From positions 1,426,001 through 1,490,000 of the forward strand of contig NZ_CP019445.1 of the NCBI RefSeq assembly GCF_001975225.1: DNA of 64,000 nucleotides, in the 5' to 3' direction. The notes beneath the pieces were generated by a model. It worked only from the letters and a program-made list of their open reading frames with translations. It made no database searches and was not told the DNA's origin. Below, one piece after another: positions 49,834 to 61,175 of this stretch (positions are counted from its first letter, which is position 1; each line of letters begins with the position of its first letter). The position numbers and the translations under genes were made by a program. The DNA is from Kosakonia cowanii JCM 10956 = DSM 18146 (GTDB taxonomy: Bacteria; Pseudomonadota; Gammaproteobacteria; Enterobacterales; Enterobacteriaceae).

Positions 49834-49847
49834 TAAAGGAGCGATGT

Positions 49848-50624
49848 ATGTCAGTCCCGTTGATTCTGACCATCCTGGCGGGCGCCGCCACGTTTATTGG
49901 CGCCATTCTGGGCGTTATCGGCCAGAAACCTTCCAACCGCGTACTGGCGTTTTCGCTCGGCTTTGCCGCCGGGATCATGCTGCTTATCTCGTTAATGGAG
50001 ATGCTACCCGCCGCGCTGGCAACCGAAAGTATGCCGCCAATGCTCGGTTACGGCATGTTTGTCGTGGGGTTGCTCGGCTACTTCGCGCTGGATCGCCTGC
50101 TGCCCCATGCCCATGCGCAGGATTTAATGCAGGGTTCGCAGGAGGCGCTGCCGCGCGGCATCCGCCGTACCGCTATTCTGCTGACCCTCGGTATCAGTTT
50201 GCACAACTTCCCGGAGGGGATCGCCACTTATGTCACCGCCAGCAACGATCTGGAGCTGGGCTTCGGCATCGCTTTTGCCGTGGCTTTACACAATATTCCT
50301 GAAGGACTGGCGGTCGCAGGCCCGGTCTACGCGGCGACGGGTTCAAAGCGCAGCGCGGTGATGTGGGCCGGTATTTCCGGCTTAGCGGAGATTCTGGGCG
50401 GCGTGCTGGCGTGGCTGATTCTCGGCAGCCTGGTCTCGCCGATAGTGATGGCAGCGATTATGGCGGCGGTCGCGGGGATTATGGTCGCACTGTCGGTGGA
50501 TGAGTTAATGCCGCTGGCGAAGGAGATCGATCCCAACAACAACCCAAGCTACGGCGTGCTGTGCGGCATGTCGGTGATGGGCTTAAGCCTGGTCGCCCTG
50601 CAGGCGATGGGCTTCGGCGGTTAA
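49848..50624 (+). CDS. zupT: ZIP-family divalent metal importer ZupT
   Basis: Inner-membrane transporter for zinc, iron, manganese and cobalt, 258 aa (E. coli 257). The start at 49848 has AGGAG 8 nt upstream; the upstream frame to 49779 would run through the Fur box. Eight TM helices. The metal-site motifs in TM4 and TM5 are [12 protein letters not shown] and [15 protein letters not shown]; a further conserved Glu is in GLAEILGG. Confidence 0.96.
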   Translation: MSVPLILTILAGAATFIGAILGVIGQKPSNRVLAFSLGFAAGIMLLISLMEMLPAALATESMPPMLGYGMFVVGLLGYFALDRLLPHAHAQDLMQGSQEALPRGIRRTAILLTLGISLHNFPEGIATYVTASNDLELGFGIAFAVALHNIPEGLAVAGPVYAATGSKRSAVMWAGISGLAEILGGVLAWLILGSLVSPIVMAAIMAAVAGIMVALSVDELMPLAKEIDPNNNPSYGVLCGMSVMGLSLVALQAMGFGG

Positions 50625-50632
50625 CGGCTGCG

Positions 50633-50806
50633 CTATTTGGTCTGGCCTGCGCGCTGAAATCTTTTCAGCTCCGCCTGCGCGCGCTGATAGCCCTCGTAAA
50701 CGGCATCGCGCTCGTGGCGGCAGGCCTTATAACGGCGTCTTAGGGCGTGAACATAACCAACCACCAGCACTACCACGAGCAGTAACCAATACCAGGAAAT
50801 AAACAC
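50633..50806 (-). CDS. Small single-pass membrane protein (57 aa, GTG start)
   Basis: Not listed among longer ORFs because it starts with GTG. Product: MFISWYWLLLVVVLVVGY (TM helix about 4-18) followed by a basic, helical cytoplasmic tail (HALRRRYKACRHERD; YQRAQAELKRFQRAGQTK). A textbook ribosome site, GGAGG, lies 4 nt before the GTG at 50804-50806. The stop TAG is 50633-50635. It points toward zupT, convergent, 8 bp from its end. Function unknown. Strong ribosome site, clean TM-plus-tail pattern and high-GC codon use make it likely real. Confidence 0.75.
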   Translation of the reverse strand: MFISWYWLLLVVVLVVGYVHALRRRYKACRHERDAVYEGYQRAQAELKRFQRAGQTK

Positions 50807-50958
50807 GGCGCCTCCGCAAATAAACCTTCGAAAAAATAATAGGTTAGCCGCAGCATTTCCGTGCCACAGCGACTACCACTTTATAAGTAGGAAGGGTTAA
50901 TAGCAATGCGGAACTCCTGTAAGCACACCAAACTTTGACCTGGCGCAGGCAAAAAAAA

Positions 50959-50990
50959 ATCCGACGCCGCTGGCATCGGATTTTCTCTGC
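50959..50990 (-). terminator. ribB terminator
   Basis: 10-bp stem 50959-50968 with 50972-50981 (one G-U pair). On the minus strand it is followed by T9. Confidence 0.9.
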
Positions 50991-51003
50991 TGAACGCTCG
51001 CCG

Positions 51004-51657
51004 TTAGCTGGCTTTGCGCTCCAGATCCTGGCGATAAGCCACCAGGTCTTCAATCGTTACGACAGCCATATTGTGCTGCTTCGCAAAGGCGATGCACTCC
51101 GGCGCGCGCGCCATTGAGCCATCATCATTGGTTAATTCGCACAGTACGCCGGCCGGTTTAAAGCCCGCCAGCGACACTAAGTCGATGGTTGCTTCGGTGT
51201 GGCCGCCGCGGGTCAATACGCCGCCCTTCTGCGCGCGCAGCGGGAAGACGTGGCCAGGACGGTGCAGGTCGGACGGTTTGGCATCGTCAGCAATCGCAGC
51301 ACGCACGGTGGTCAGGCGGTCAGCGGCGGAAACGCCGGTGGTAACGCCGTGTGCCGCTTCGATGGTGACGGTAAAACCGGTGCCGAAGGCGCTGGTGTTA
51401 TTCTCCACCATCATCGGCAGGTCGAGCTGTTTACGACGCTCGTCGGTCAGGCAGAGGCAAACAATGCCGCTACCGTGACGGATAGTGAGCGCCATCTGCT
51501 CAACGGTCATGGTTTCGGCGGCGAAGATCATATCGCCTTCGTTCTCACGGCTCTCATCATCGAGAACCATCACACCACGCCCTTCGCGCAGGGCGGCAAG
51601 CGCCTGTTCAACGCGATCGAAAGCGGTGCCAAAAGAGGAAAGTAGCGTCTGATTCAT
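51004..51657 (-). CDS. ribB: 3,4-dihydroxy-2-butanone 4-phosphate synthase RibB
   Basis: Makes the four-carbon riboflavin precursor from ribulose 5-phosphate. It is 217 aa from ATG 51657 as in E. coli. Active-site motifs: [10 protein letters not shown] (acidic loop), [21 protein letters not shown] and [25 protein letters not shown]. Controlled by the FMN riboswitch in its leader. Confidence 0.98.
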   Translation of the reverse strand: MNQTLLSSFGTAFDRVEQALAALREGRGVMVLDDESRENEGDMIFAAETMTVEQMALTIRHGSGIVCLCLTDERRKQLDLPMMVENNTSAFGTGFTVTIEAAHGVTTGVSAADRLTTVRAAIADDAKPSDLHRPGHVFPLRAQKGGVLTRGGHTEATIDLVSLAGFKPAGVLCELTNDDGSMARAPECIAFAKQHNMAVVTIEDLVAYRQDLERKAS

Positions 51658-51739
51658 GGTAAAAGACCTCAATAAGATTATGGTTACCAGAATCAGGGCA
51701 GTCTTAGGAGTGTCATTAAACGACCAAAAATAACGCGAG

Positions 51740-51907
51740 CGGGCACCTTTGCCCGGCAGAATCGTTACTCTCTCCCATCCGGACTTTAACCGTCGGCCCC
51801 GGAATTACACCGGATCTGCTGACCTTCAAACCGAAGTCTGAAGCGCTCGCGGGCTTTCAGCGTACGCTGATTTACCGCCGGTGGGGAATTTCGCCCCGCC
51901 CTGAGAA
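51740..51907 (-). promoter_or_regulatory. FMN riboswitch (RFN element) with terminator, ribB leader
   Basis: On the minus strand, the aptamer runs from about 51907 (CTCAGGGCGGGGCGAAATTC, then CCACCGGCGG) to about 51767 (GTCCGGATGGGAGAGAG), with the conserved CCCGCGAGCG and CAGATCCGGTGTAATTCCG segments. It is followed by a 6-bp stem CGGGCA/TGCCCG (51740-51755) and a T-rich run, a candidate termination platform. In E. coli the same leader yields the sroG RNA. Confidence 0.93.
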
Positions 51908-52034
51908 TAAGCGCGATAACTATAACGCCAATGATAACGGCGGGCAATGCATAAGCTTCAAACAATTCTGGTTTATCACCTGCGGTTATCACACTACAAT
52001 AATTAGCTGAGCCCATCCGAGCAGGGAACCGAAA

Positions 52035-52379
52035 ATGATTGATCCGAAGAAAATTGAACAGATTGCACGACAGGTTCACGAATCCATGCCGAAAGGGATC
52101 CGTGAGCTTGGCGAAGACGTTGAGAAGAAGATTCGCCAGGCCTTGCAGGGGCAGTTAACCCGCCTTGATTTGGTCAGCCGGGAAGAGTTCGATGTGCAGA
52201 CGCAGGTTCTGCTGCGCACCCGCGAAAAGCTGGCGCTGCTGGAGCAGCGTCTGAACGATCTGGAAAACCGCGGTTCCACCGCTGCCAGCGCGCAACCGGC
52301 TCCTGCGCCTGTTGTGGCCTCCGAGGTGACGGAGATAAAACCGGCACCGGCGATCCCGCCTGTGGACGATACGCCGTAA
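52035..52379 (+). CDS. ubiK: Ubiquinone biosynthesis accessory factor UbiK (YqiC)
   Basis: Small protein that supports aerobic coenzyme Q synthesis with UbiJ at the membrane. It is 114 aa. N-terminal amphipathic helix ([19 protein letters not shown]), C-terminal coiled coil (about 55-80, [20 protein letters not shown]), then an Ala/Pro-rich tail. Monocistronic with its own terminator. Confidence 0.95.
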   Translation: MIDPKKIEQIARQVHESMPKGIRELGEDVEKKIRQALQGQLTRLDLVSREEFDVQTQVLLRTREKLALLEQRLNDLENRGSTAASAQPAPAPVVASEVTEIKPAPAIPPVDDTP

Positions 52380-52384
52380 TAAAA

Positions 52385-52410
52385 AACGGGCCGCAAGGCC
52401 CGTTCTGCTT
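52385..52410. terminator. Terminator between convergent ubiK and hldE
   Basis: 8-bp stem AACGGGCC/GGCCCGTT (loop GCAA) with A-rich left and T-containing right flank, so it can act in both directions. Confidence 0.85.
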
Positions 52411-52428
52411 TACAGAGTTAACAGCCGC

Positions 52429-53859
52429 TTACTGGCTGTTTTTCTGGATCTTTTTGATGATATTCGTCGTCGAGCAACCATCTTCGAAGTTGAGCACCAG
52501 CACTTCACCGCCGTTCGCCCACACCTCTTCGCTGCCAGCGATTTGATCCGGTTTATAATCCCCGCCTTTCACCAGCTTATCCGGCAGAACGCCGGCAATC
52601 AGACGCTGCGGCGTATCCTCTTCAAACGACACCACCCAGTCCACGGCTTCCAGCGCGCTCAGCACAATCATGCGCTGCTCAAGCGGGTTGACCGGACGCG
52701 TTTCGCCTTTCAGGCGTTTGGTGGAAGCATCGCTGTTGACGGCAACAATCAGGCGGTCGCCGAGCTTGCGCGCGTTCGCCAGGTAAGAGACATGCCCGGC
52801 GTGGAGGATGTCGAAGACGCCGTTGGTCATCACCACTTTTTCACCGCGTTTACGCGCGGCGGCAACGGCCACTTTCAGCTCCTCTTCGCTCATCACACCG
52901 AAGCCGGTTTCCGCACGACCGCGCACGGCATTCTCCAGCTCGATCGGCGAAACGGTTGAGGTGCCGAGTTTACCAACCACCACACCGGCGGCAGCATTGG
53001 CAAAGAAGCAGGCTTCTTCCAGCGAATTACCCGCCGCAAGCGTTGCCGCCAGCACGCCAATCACCGTGTCGCCTGCGCCCGTCACGTCATACACTTCCTG
53101 CGCCTGGGTCGGCATATGCAGCGGCGCTTTGCCCGGCTGCAGCAGCGTCATCCCCTGCTCGGAGCGGGTCACCAGCAGCGCTGAGAGATCGTAATCGGCG
53201 ATCACTTTCATGCCGCGTTCGACGATCTCCTCTTCACTCTTACATTTGCCCGCCACCGCTTCGAACTCGGAGAGATTCGGCGTCAGCAGCGTTGCGCCGC
53301 GATAGCGCTCAAAATCGGTCCCTTTCGGATCGATCAGCACCGGCACATCGGCTTTCCGCGCCAGCGCAATCATCTGCTGAACGCTGTTGAGCGCGCCTTT
53401 GGCGTAATCGGAGAGCACCAGCGCGCCAATCGAGCCCAGCGCCTGGTTAATGCGCTCATGCATTGGCTGCGGATCGACACCATCAAACCCCTCTTCAAAA
53501 TCGAGGCGGATCAACTGCTGGTTGCGTGACAGCACACGCAGCTTGGTGATGGTTGGGTGAGTCGGAACAGAAACGAAGTCGCAATTGACGTTAACATCCG
53601 CCAGCGCTTTGCTCAGCGCGCGCGCCGCATCATCAATGCCGGTCAGGCCGACCAGGCGCGCGGAGGCACCCAGCGAGGCAATGTTCATCGCCACGTTCGC
53701 CGCGCCGCCCGGACGCTCTTCAATGGTGTCGACTTTGACCACCGGCACCGGCGCTTCCGGGGAGATGCGGCTGGTTGGACCGTACCAGTAACGATCCAGC
53801 ATCACATCGCCCACCACCATCACACCGGCTTGTTTAAACTCTGGCAGCGTAACTTTCAT
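52429..53859 (-). CDS. hldE: Bifunctional heptose kinase/adenylyltransferase HldE
   Basis: Makes ADP-heptose for the LPS inner core: phosphorylates D-glycero-beta-D-manno-heptose 7-phosphate and adenylates the 1-phosphate. It is 476 aa. The N-terminal ribokinase-like domain (1-318) has [17 protein letters not shown] and [19 protein letters not shown]. The C-terminal cytidylyltransferase-like domain (about 340-476) has [12 protein letters not shown]. Follows glnE (46-bp gap). Confidence 0.97.
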   Translation of the reverse strand: MKVTLPEFKQAGVMVVGDVMLDRYWYGPTSRISPEAPVPVVKVDTIEERPGGAANVAMNIASLGASARLVGLTGIDDAARALSKALADVNVNCDFVSVPTHPTITKLRVLSRNQQLIRLDFEEGFDGVDPQPMHERINQALGSIGALVLSDYAKGALNSVQQMIALARKADVPVLIDPKGTDFERYRGATLLTPNLSEFEAVAGKCKSEEEIVERGMKVIADYDLSALLVTRSEQGMTLLQPGKAPLHMPTQAQEVYDVTGAGDTVIGVLAATLAAGNSLEEACFFANAAAGVVVGKLGTSTVSPIELENAVRGRAETGFGVMSEEELKVAVAAARKRGEKVVMTNGVFDILHAGHVSYLANARKLGDRLIVAVNSDASTKRLKGETRPVNPLEQRMIVLSALEAVDWVVSFEEDTPQRLIAGVLPDKLVKGGDYKPDQIAGSEEVWANGGEVLVLNFEDGCSTTNIIKKIQKNSQ

Positions 53860-53905
53860 TCCTGTCTCCTGAGAGATACAAAATTTGCGCGCGATGATAT
53901 CACAC

Positions 53906-56755
53906 TTACGACGGGGCGCACGGTTCCACCAGCCACTTCACCCAGCTGGTTTTAATCAGCTCTCGTTCCGCGACAAAGCAGGATAGCGGCACATTTCCCG
54001 GCAGCTCCTGCAACGCCAGATGGTGCAACTCATCGCGCAGCGTGGTGTAAGCATGGGTCAGCGCCAGCGCCTCCTGCTCCTCCATAATGCCGTTCTGCGC
54101 AAGCCCTTCCAGAATGCGCACATTGTCTGACCAGCGCGTCAGCTTCGGCTTACCGTGGGCGTAACGCAGCACCAGATATTGCGCGATAAACTCAATGTCG
54201 GTAATACCGCCCTCATCGGTTTTCAGGTCAAAGCGATCTTTCTGCTTATTACCAAGGTGGGCGCGCATCTTCTCGCGCATCTCGCGCACTTCGGTTTGCA
54301 GCGTCGCGCCATCGCGCGGCGTCAGCAGGATATCGCGGCGAATCGCGTCGAACTGCACCGTCAATTGCGGGTCGCCGTAGACCACGCGCGCACGGGCCAG
54401 CGCCTGATGTTCCCAGGTCCAGGCTTCGTTCTTCTGGTAATCGGCAAAGGCCTCGGCGGTCGTCACTAACATGCCTGCCGCGCCGGAGGGGCGCAGGCGC
54501 GCATCCACTTCATAGAGGATGCCGGAAGAGGTGCGCGTGCTGAAGAGGTGCATAATGCGCTGCGCCAGCCGCAGGTAGAACTGACGGCCATCGATCTCAC
54601 GCTCGCCGTCAGTCATCACATCCATTGGGCAGTCATGCAAAAAGACCAGATCGAGATCGGAGCTGTAACCCAGCTCCCAGCCGCCCAGCTTGCCGTAGCC
54701 GACCACCGCAAAGCCGCGCCCTTCGCGATCGTGCAGATGCGCAGGCTGGCCGTAACGCTTCACCATCTGCCCCCAGGCTTGCTGGACTACGGCATCGATA
54801 ATCGCCTCTGCCAGCCAGGTTAAGTGATCGCTCACTTTCATCACCGGCAGCGTGCCGGCGATATCCGCCGCCGCAACGCGTAGCAGCTGTGCCTGCTTGA
54901 ACTGGCGCAGCGCTTCCAGTTGCTGCTCTTCATCCTCTTCCGGCACGCGCAGCAGATACTGGCGCAGCTCATCGCGATAGGCGTTCATTGCCGTCGGTTG
55001 GTAGAGCGTGGCGGGATCGAGCAGTTCGTCGAGCAGAATCGGGTAGCGCGCCAGCTGGCTCGCCACCATAGGTGAAGCGGCACAGAGCGAGATGAGGTGT
55101 TTTAGCGCGCCGGGAAATTCACTCAATAACTCAAGATAGGTGGTGCGGGTCACGATACCGGTAAGCAGCGGCGTCAGGCGCGATAATGGCACCGGCGCAT
55201 CCTCGCGCGAGCAGACATCGCTTAACAGGTGCGGCATCAGGTGATCGAGCACCTGGCGGCCGCGCTGGCCGATAGGGCGCTTATCAAGCTCCTGGCGGAA
55301 ATCGGCGATCAGCGCCACCACGCGACGGCGATCCTCATCGCTTAAATGCGTAATCCCCGGCGTGCTGTCCTCCTCCTGCAACGCGTCCTGCCACAGTTCG
55401 CGCCACTGCTCAGAGAGCGCCTCGTCGGCGGACTCCGCGTCATCATCGCCAATCAGTTCATTAAAGATGCGCCGCACGGCGGCCATATGCGCCTCAAGCT
55501 GGCTGCTCAGCGCATCCCAGCTCTCCACGCCCATACCCCAGGCAAGGCGCGCGCGGTTTAGCTCATCGCCCGGCAGCGTCTGCGTCTGCTCGTCATTAAT
55601 GCTTTGCAGCAGGTTTTCCAGCCGCCGCAGCCAGAGATAGGCGGCGCGCAGTTTCTCCGCATCGCCCTCCGGCAACAGATGCAGCCGATCGATAGCCGCT
55701 AAGGTCGGCAGCAGCGAGCGGGATTGCAGCGCCGGTTCACGCCCGCCGCGAATCAGCTGGAACACCTGCACGATAAATTCGATTTCGCGAATACCGCCCG
55801 CGCCGAGCTTGATGTTGTCTTTCAAGCCGCGGCGGCGAACTTCACGGGCAATCATCCCTTTCATATTGCGCAGGGACTGGATGACGCTGAAGTCGATATA
55901 GCGGCGGAAAACAAACGGGCGCAGCATGGCGCGCAGTTCGCTGGCGTGCACGCCCTCGTCATCGCCCATGATGCGCGCTTTTACCATTGCGTAGCGCTCC
56001 CAATCGCGCCCCTGCTCCTGGTAATAATCCTCCAGCGCGGCAAAGCTCAGCACCAGCGGGCCGCTCTCACCAAACGGGCGCAGGCGCATGTCGACACGGT
56101 AGACAAACCCATCCTGCGTCGGCTGATCCAGCACTTTGATCAGCCGCTGCCCAAGGCGGGTGAAAAACTGGGCGTTATCAAGCTCGCGTCTGCCGCCCTG
56201 CGTCACGCCATTTTCCGGCCAGGCGAAGATCAGATCGATATCGGAAGAGAAGTTAAGCTCGCCGCCGCCGAGCTTGCCCATGCCGAGCACCAGCATCGGC
56301 TGCGGAACGCCCTGCGCGTTGCACGGCGTTCCCCATTCGCGGCAGCAGGCGCTGTAGAGCCACTCCCGCGCGGCAACGATCACGGTTTCCGCCAAAACGC
56401 TTAACTGCTGCAGCACCGCCTCGTCGCTGATGAGTCGCAGCGCCTGCGCCCAGGCGATACGCACCATGATGCGGCGGCGAAACTGCCGCAGCGCGCGCAT
56501 TAGCGATGCTTCATCGGTGACGGTTTGCAGCAGCGCATCCAGCCACGTCGCATAGTGCTGCCACTCATCAGCCGTGGGCGGCGCGCTCTCCAGCTCTGCC
56601 AGCCACTCGGGATAAGCGGCCAGGCTCTGCTGGACGAAATCACTGAACGTGAGCACTGACTGCGCCTGCGCGCTAAGCGGCCGGGCGGTCAGCGCCTCCG
56701 GCAAGCGGGAAAGCACCGTTTGCCACTGTTGCGATAAGAGGGATGCGTGCTGCAT
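53906..56755 (-). CDS. glnE: Glutamine synthetase adenylyltransferase/deadenylase GlnE
   Basis: Adds and removes AMP on glutamine synthetase in response to PII and glutamine. It is 949 aa (E. coli 946). Two nucleotidyltransferase domains: the N-terminal deadenylase with [20 protein letters not shown] (about 155-175) and the C-terminal adenylylase with [20 protein letters not shown] (about 690-710). Helical bundle and PII-binding linker between. Part of the ygiF-glnE-hldE unit. Confidence 0.97.
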   Translation of the reverse strand: MQHASLLSQQWQTVLSRLPEALTARPLSAQAQSVLTFSDFVQQSLAAYPEWLAELESAPPTADEWQHYATWLDALLQTVTDEASLMRALRQFRRRIMVRIAWAQALRLISDEAVLQQLSVLAETVIVAAREWLYSACCREWGTPCNAQGVPQPMLVLGMGKLGGGELNFSSDIDLIFAWPENGVTQGGRRELDNAQFFTRLGQRLIKVLDQPTQDGFVYRVDMRLRPFGESGPLVLSFAALEDYYQEQGRDWERYAMVKARIMGDDEGVHASELRAMLRPFVFRRYIDFSVIQSLRNMKGMIAREVRRRGLKDNIKLGAGGIREIEFIVQVFQLIRGGREPALQSRSLLPTLAAIDRLHLLPEGDAEKLRAAYLWLRRLENLLQSINDEQTQTLPGDELNRARLAWGMGVESWDALSSQLEAHMAAVRRIFNELIGDDDAESADEALSEQWRELWQDALQEEDSTPGITHLSDEDRRRVVALIADFRQELDKRPIGQRGRQVLDHLMPHLLSDVCSREDAPVPLSRLTPLLTGIVTRTTYLELLSEFPGALKHLISLCAASPMVASQLARYPILLDELLDPATLYQPTAMNAYRDELRQYLLRVPEEDEEQQLEALRQFKQAQLLRVAAADIAGTLPVMKVSDHLTWLAEAIIDAVVQQAWGQMVKRYGQPAHLHDREGRGFAVVGYGKLGGWELGYSSDLDLVFLHDCPMDVMTDGEREIDGRQFYLRLAQRIMHLFSTRTSSGILYEVDARLRPSGAAGMLVTTAEAFADYQKNEAWTWEHQALARARVVYGDPQLTVQFDAIRRDILLTPRDGATLQTEVREMREKMRAHLGNKQKDRFDLKTDEGGITDIEFIAQYLVLRYAHGKPKLTRWSDNVRILEGLAQNGIMEEQEALALTHAYTTLRDELHHLALQELPGNVPLSCFVAERELIKTSWVKWLVEPCAPS

Positions 56756-56771
56756 TCAAAACGTCCTTACG

Positions 56772-58073
56772 TTAGCGTTTCCCGCTGTGTAGCCAGAATG
56801 GCTCCTCGTTAATGGCGGTGTTACGGAAATGCTCAATCTCGATTTTCTGACGCGTTTCAATCGCGTGGTAGAGCCCCTGCCAGTTCTCCAGCCACGCATT
56901 CGCCAGCGCCCGGTCGTAATAGCCTGCCAGCAGCAGCGTGCTGTCAATATCACGCGCCAGGCGCGGCAGCTGATCGCGATAGCTGTCGCCAAGGTGGTGA
57001 GCAAAGGTCTTTTTCAGTTCAGAGGCGGTGCGCGAGAGGTGGATATCGGCAAAGCGCTTGAAGGAGTCGGCAAATTTCGCCTGCGCTTTTTCATCAAGAA
57101 ACGCGCGCCAGCCCTCAGTCACCAGCCACTCCGTTAACAGCAGTTTCGCCATTGCCGACGGCACATCCCACACCGCCGTTTCAGCGGAGACGGCAGAGGT
57201 CAGCGTCGCTTCCGCCTGGGTCAGCAGGTCACGTAAGTGAGCGCTCGCTTTACGCGGCACAATACCGCCAAACAGCGTAAAGGCGTGGCGCAGCAGCGCG
57301 ATCGCGCGCAGCACTTCAGGCCGTGCCGCGTCATTACCGCGCACCCACAGCTCTTCATGGTACTGCCACTGGGAGAGGGCCAGCTCCAGCGCGCTGGCAA
57401 ACGCCTGCTCAACGGTCGCTTTCGGCGCGGCCTGCAAAAAGGGGGTCGGGCGAAGTTCGCGCGGCGCGTTGCCCTGCGCGAGATGATACCCGCGCGCGGC
57501 TTTGCTCAGGCTGCCCTGACGCAGGCAGGAGAGCGTCGCCAGTTGGCGCGCCAGCTTGAGAATATCCGCCGCATCGCCGCTCAGCAGCTCCAGCTCCAGT
57601 TCGCAAATCGGCTCGGCGAACTCGCCCGCTTTCACTTCGCCTAAATCGAGGCCAATCTCAATGCGGCTGTCGCCGACGTTAACCAGCCACTTTTCGCGGT
57701 AAAAATCGGTGCTGAACAGCGGCTGCGCGCGCGATTGCAGGTCGTCCGGCAGGCCGCCTTCGGGCCACACTTCGGCGGGAAAGCGCGAAAGGTCAAGTTC
57801 GGCCTTATCAAGGGGAATATTGTATTCCGGGCGCTGATGTAAACCGCCAATCACGTGACCGGCGATTTTCATCGTCATCTCATATTGGCCGTTCACACCA
57901 CGAATACGCAGACCCATATCATGGCTGCGTAGCCAGTTGTCAGGCGTTTCGTAATAGATGTTGAGTAACTGGCTGGACGCGATATGTTCGTCGGTCAGCG
58001 TATGAAGATGTTGACGAAGCGTTTCCACGCAGTCGCTCTTCACGATAAACTTTAATTCAATTTCCTGAGCCAT
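56772..58073 (-). CDS. ygiF: Inorganic triphosphatase YgiF (CYTH-CHAD)
   Basis: Cytoplasmic CYTH-fold triphosphatase, 433 aa as in E. coli. The ExExK signature is EIELKF at residues 4-9. CYTH domain 1-200; C-terminal CHAD domain (about 215-420) with conserved histidines that bind polyphosphate (LRHAFTLFGG; HHLGDSYRDQLPRL). First gene of the unit, 16 bp before glnE and divergent from ygiM. Confidence 0.95.
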   Translation of the reverse strand: MAQEIELKFIVKSDCVETLRQHLHTLTDEHIASSQLLNIYYETPDNWLRSHDMGLRIRGVNGQYEMTMKIAGHVIGGLHQRPEYNIPLDKAELDLSRFPAEVWPEGGLPDDLQSRAQPLFSTDFYREKWLVNVGDSRIEIGLDLGEVKAGEFAEPICELELELLSGDAADILKLARQLATLSCLRQGSLSKAARGYHLAQGNAPRELRPTPFLQAAPKATVEQAFASALELALSQWQYHEELWVRGNDAARPEVLRAIALLRHAFTLFGGIVPRKASAHLRDLLTQAEATLTSAVSAETAVWDVPSAMAKLLLTEWLVTEGWRAFLDEKAQAKFADSFKRFADIHLSRTASELKKTFAHHLGDSYRDQLPRLARDIDSTLLLAGYYDRALANAWLENWQGLYHAIETRQKIEIEHFRNTAINEEPFWLHSGKR

Positions 58074-58312
58074 GGCCTTGCACTTATGGTTATGTCACAT
58101 CAGTGAAAATTTTTGGCGAACTAACGCGCCCTCGGTTTGTCAGTAGATAGTATTTTTTGCCAAATTGCCATGAATGCGCAATCTGGCGGGTGCAAATGTT
58201 CGCATCAGTGCGCAGTTTGATCTGGAAGATTCCGATTGATGGTACCTGCCGGGTGTCGTCAGACTGTCGCCACTGTTTACCATTCACATTCAAAGAAAAT
58301 AATGATTGCCTG

Positions 58313-58927
58313 ATGCCAAATTTACGCCTGATTGGAATAACCCTTTTCGCGCTTAGCGTCTCTGTCGGCACCCACGCTGAAGAGAAGCGGTATGTTTCGG
58401 ACGAATTGAGCACCTGGGTCCGCAGCGGTCCCGGCGATAATTACCGCCTTGTTGGCACGGTAAACGCCGGTGAAGAGGTCGCCCTGCTGCAACAAAATAA
58501 TGAGTATGGCCAGGTGCGTGACAGCAGCGGCCGTACTGCCTGGATCCCGCTTAAGCAGCTTAACACCCAGCCAAGTCTGCGCACCCGCGTGCCGGAACTG
58601 GAAAACCAGGTGAAAACGTTGACCGATAAACTGACCAATATCGACAACACCTGGAACCAGCGCACCGCGGATATGCAGCAGAAAGTGGCGCGCAGCGACG
58701 GGGTGATTAACGGTCTGAAAGATGAGAACCAGAAGCTCAAAAATGAGCTGATCGTCGCGCAGAAGAAGGTCAACGCCGCTAACCTGCAGCTTGATGACAA
58801 GCAGCGCACCATCATTATGCAGTGGTTTATGTATGGCGGTGGCGTGCTGGGCGCGGGTCTGCTGCTCGGCCTGTTACTGCCGCACATGATCCCGACACGT
58901 AAACGCAAAGATCGCTGGATGAACTAA
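58313..58927 (+). CDS. ygiM: SH3-domain inner-membrane protein YgiM
   Basis: TIGR04211-type protein: signal peptide 1-22 (ending GTHA), bacterial SH3 domain (about 25-85, LSTWVRSGPGDNYRLVGTVNAGEEV), long coiled coil (95-165) and a C-terminal TM helix (about 172-192) followed by a basic tail. It is 204 aa from ATG 58313, near the E. coli length of 206; longer in-frame starts lack homology. Function not established; 66 bp before cca. Confidence 0.92.
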   Translation: MPNLRLIGITLFALSVSVGTHAEEKRYVSDELSTWVRSGPGDNYRLVGTVNAGEEVALLQQNNEYGQVRDSSGRTAWIPLKQLNTQPSLRTRVPELENQVKTLTDKLTNIDNTWNQRTADMQQKVARSDGVINGLKDENQKLKNELIVAQKKVNAANLQLDDKQRTIIMQWFMYGGGVLGAGLLLGLLLPHMIPTRKRKDRWMN

Positions 58928-58993
58928 GCAGATTCGCCATCTTCTCTACACTTACGTATTATCTGACGACAAATGTGTAGAGGAGAGTGGCGG

Positions 58994-60235
58994 GTGAAGA
59001 GTTATCTGGTCGGTGGTGCAGTACGCGATACATTGTTGGGTCTGCCGGTCAAAGACAGAGATTGGGTAGTGGTCGGCGCCACGCCGCAAGAGATGCTCGA
59101 CGCGGGCTACCAGCAGGTAGGCCGCGATTTTCCTGTGTTCCTCCATCCGCAAAGCCGCGAAGAGTACGCCCTGGCGCGCACCGAGCGGAAGTCCGGCTCC
59201 GGCTATACCGGTTTTACCTGCTATGCCGCCCCCGATGTCACCCTTGAGCAGGATCTGCTGCGCCGTGATTTAACGGTTAACGCGCTGGCGCAGGATGAAA
59301 ACGGCACGATTATCGACCCGTTTAATGGTCAGCAGGATCTGCGTCAGCGCATTCTGCGCCATGTCTCCCCTGCGTTTAATGAAGATCCGCTCCGCGTGCT
59401 ACGCGTGGCGCGTTTCGCCGCCCGTTACGCCCATCTCAGCTTCCGTATTGCCGATGAAACCATGACGCTGATGCGTGACATGACCGAGGCAGGCGAGCTG
59501 GCGCACCTGACGCCTGAGCGAGTATGGAAAGAGACGGAGAGCGCGCTGCGCACCCGTAATCCGCAGGTCTACTTTCAGGTTTTGCGTGACTGCGGTGCGC
59601 TGAAGGTACTCTTCCCGGAGATCGATGCGCTGTTTGGCGTACCGGCTCCGGCGAAATGGCACCCGGAGATTGATACCGGTATTCACACGCTGATGACGGT
59701 ATCAATGGCAGCGATGCTCAGCCCGGAGGTGGATGTGCGTTTCGCCACGCTGTGCCACGATCTCGGCAAAGGGCTGACCCCCCCTGCGCTCTGGCCGCGC
59801 CATCACGGCCACGGCCCGGCGGGTGTCCGGCTGGTTGAGGGGTTGTGCCAGCGCCTGCGCGTGCCGAATGAGCTGCGCGATTTAGCGAAGCTGGTGGCCG
59901 AGTACCACGATCTGATCCACACCTTCCCTGTTTTGCAGCCGAAAACCATCGTCAAGCTGTTCGACTCCATTGATGCCTGGCGCAAACCGCAGCGGGTCGA
60001 GCAAATCGCGCTGACCAGCGAAGCGGATGTGCGCGGGCGTACCGGCTTTGAAGCCATTGATTACTCGCAGGGGCGCTTACTGCGTGCGGCCTGGGAAGTG
60101 GCGCGCGCGGTGCCGACAAAAGCGGTGATTGAAGCAGGTTTTACCGGTGCGGCAGTGCGTGAAGAGTTGACCCGCCGACGTATTGCGGCGGTTGCTCAGT
60201 GGAAAGCGGAGCATTGCCCTCAGCCCGAAGCCTGA
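58994..60235 (+). CDS. cca: Multifunctional CCA-adding enzyme
   Basis: Builds and repairs the 3-prime CCA of tRNA, with phosphatase and 2',3'-cyclic phosphodiesterase activity from its HD domain. It is 413 aa from GTG 58994 (AGGAGA upstream); the ATG 7 codons earlier lies before the ribosome site. Class II nucleotidyltransferase motif [13 protein letters not shown] and [15 protein letters not shown] domain LCHDLGKG with HHGHGPAG. E. coli cca also uses GTG. Confidence 0.96.
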   Translation: MKSYLVGGAVRDTLLGLPVKDRDWVVVGATPQEMLDAGYQQVGRDFPVFLHPQSREEYALARTERKSGSGYTGFTCYAAPDVTLEQDLLRRDLTVNALAQDENGTIIDPFNGQQDLRQRILRHVSPAFNEDPLRVLRVARFAARYAHLSFRIADETMTLMRDMTEAGELAHLTPERVWKETESALRTRNPQVYFQVLRDCGALKVLFPEIDALFGVPAPAKWHPEIDTGIHTLMTVSMAAMLSPEVDVRFATLCHDLGKGLTPPALWPRHHGHGPAGVRLVEGLCQRLRVPNELRDLAKLVAEYHDLIHTFPVLQPKTIVKLFDSIDAWRKPQRVEQIALTSEADVRGRTGFEAIDYSQGRLLRAAWEVARAVPTKAVIEAGFTGAAVREELTRRRIAAVAQWKAEHCPQPEA

Positions 60236-60247
60236 GGGCGATAACGC

Positions 60248-61069
60248 TTAGAAGAAGACGACGTAGACCGCTGCGGCGACGATAAAGCGGTAGATCGCGA
60301 ACGGAATAAAGGAGATGTGTTTAATCAGCTCCAGGAAGGTTTTGATCGCGATCAGCGCGACGATAAACGCCGTCACAAAACCGACGGCGAACATCGGGAT
60401 ATCTCCAGTGGTGAGAAAACCGATGCTCTTATAGAGATCCAGCGCCGTCGCGCCCATCATCATCGGCACCGCCAGCAGGAATGAGAACTCCGAAGCCGCG
60501 TAACGGCTGACACCCACCAGCATACCGCCGGAGATGGTCGCGCCAGAGCGGGAAAAGCCCGGCCACAGCGCCAGACACTGGAAGCAGCCAATTAAAAACG
60601 CCTGGCGGTAGGTCATATCATCAACGCCCTGCGCGCGCGGCACTTTCGGCTTTAGCAGCTCGGCGGCGATCAGCAGCACGCCGCCAACCACTAAGGCATA
60701 GGCGACATTTTTCGGGTTGAAGAGTGTTTTGATCGCATCGTGGAACACCAGGCCAATTACCACCGCCGGGATCATCCCGAGCAGAATATGGATCAGCGAC
60801 AAGCGCCCGCTGCCGGTGCCTTCATGGCGCGGCGGTTTGCCAAAATGGATGCCGATAAGGCCGAAAAGGCGTCGCCAGAACATTACCACCACGGCGAGGA
60901 TCGAGCCGAGCTGGATCACCACTTCGAAGGTTTTTGCAGTATCGCCTTCAAAGCCCAACAGATGCCCGACGATAATCATATGACCCGTACTTGAGACGGG
61001 AAGAAACTCGGTAAGCCCCTCAACGACACCAAGAATGGCCGCCACCAGCAGGGAGTGCATATCGCTCAT
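60248..61069 (-). CDS. uppP: Undecaprenyl-diphosphatase UppP (BacA)
   Basis: Integral membrane phosphatase that recycles the undecaprenyl carrier for peptidoglycan synthesis and gives bacitracin tolerance. It is 273 aa from ATG 61069. Signatures: [17 protein letters not shown] (about 16-31) and [13 protein letters not shown] (about 171-183). Eight or more TM segments. Convergent with cca, 12 bp apart. Confidence 0.97.
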   Translation of the reverse strand: MSDMHSLLVAAILGVVEGLTEFLPVSSTGHMIIVGHLLGFEGDTAKTFEVVIQLGSILAVVVMFWRRLFGLIGIHFGKPPRHEGTGSGRLSLIHILLGMIPAVVIGLVFHDAIKTLFNPKNVAYALVVGGVLLIAAELLKPKVPRAQGVDDMTYRQAFLIGCFQCLALWPGFSRSGATISGGMLVGVSRYAASEFSFLLAVPMMMGATALDLYKSIGFLTTGDIPMFAVGFVTAFIVALIAIKTFLELIKHISFIPFAIYRFIVAAAVYVVFF

Positions 61070-61175
61070 CAAATAAACCCCTAAAAAGATATAAAAAACG
61101 GCTCATCCAGTGGAGAAGCCGCGAAAAGCCGTATCTATGACCTGAATACTAGCGTTTGGTTTAACGATGATGAAT

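Noticed and set aside
51786..52079. 97-aa minus-strand frame
   Set aside because: Lies over the FMN riboswitch and the ubiK start; no protein-like pattern.
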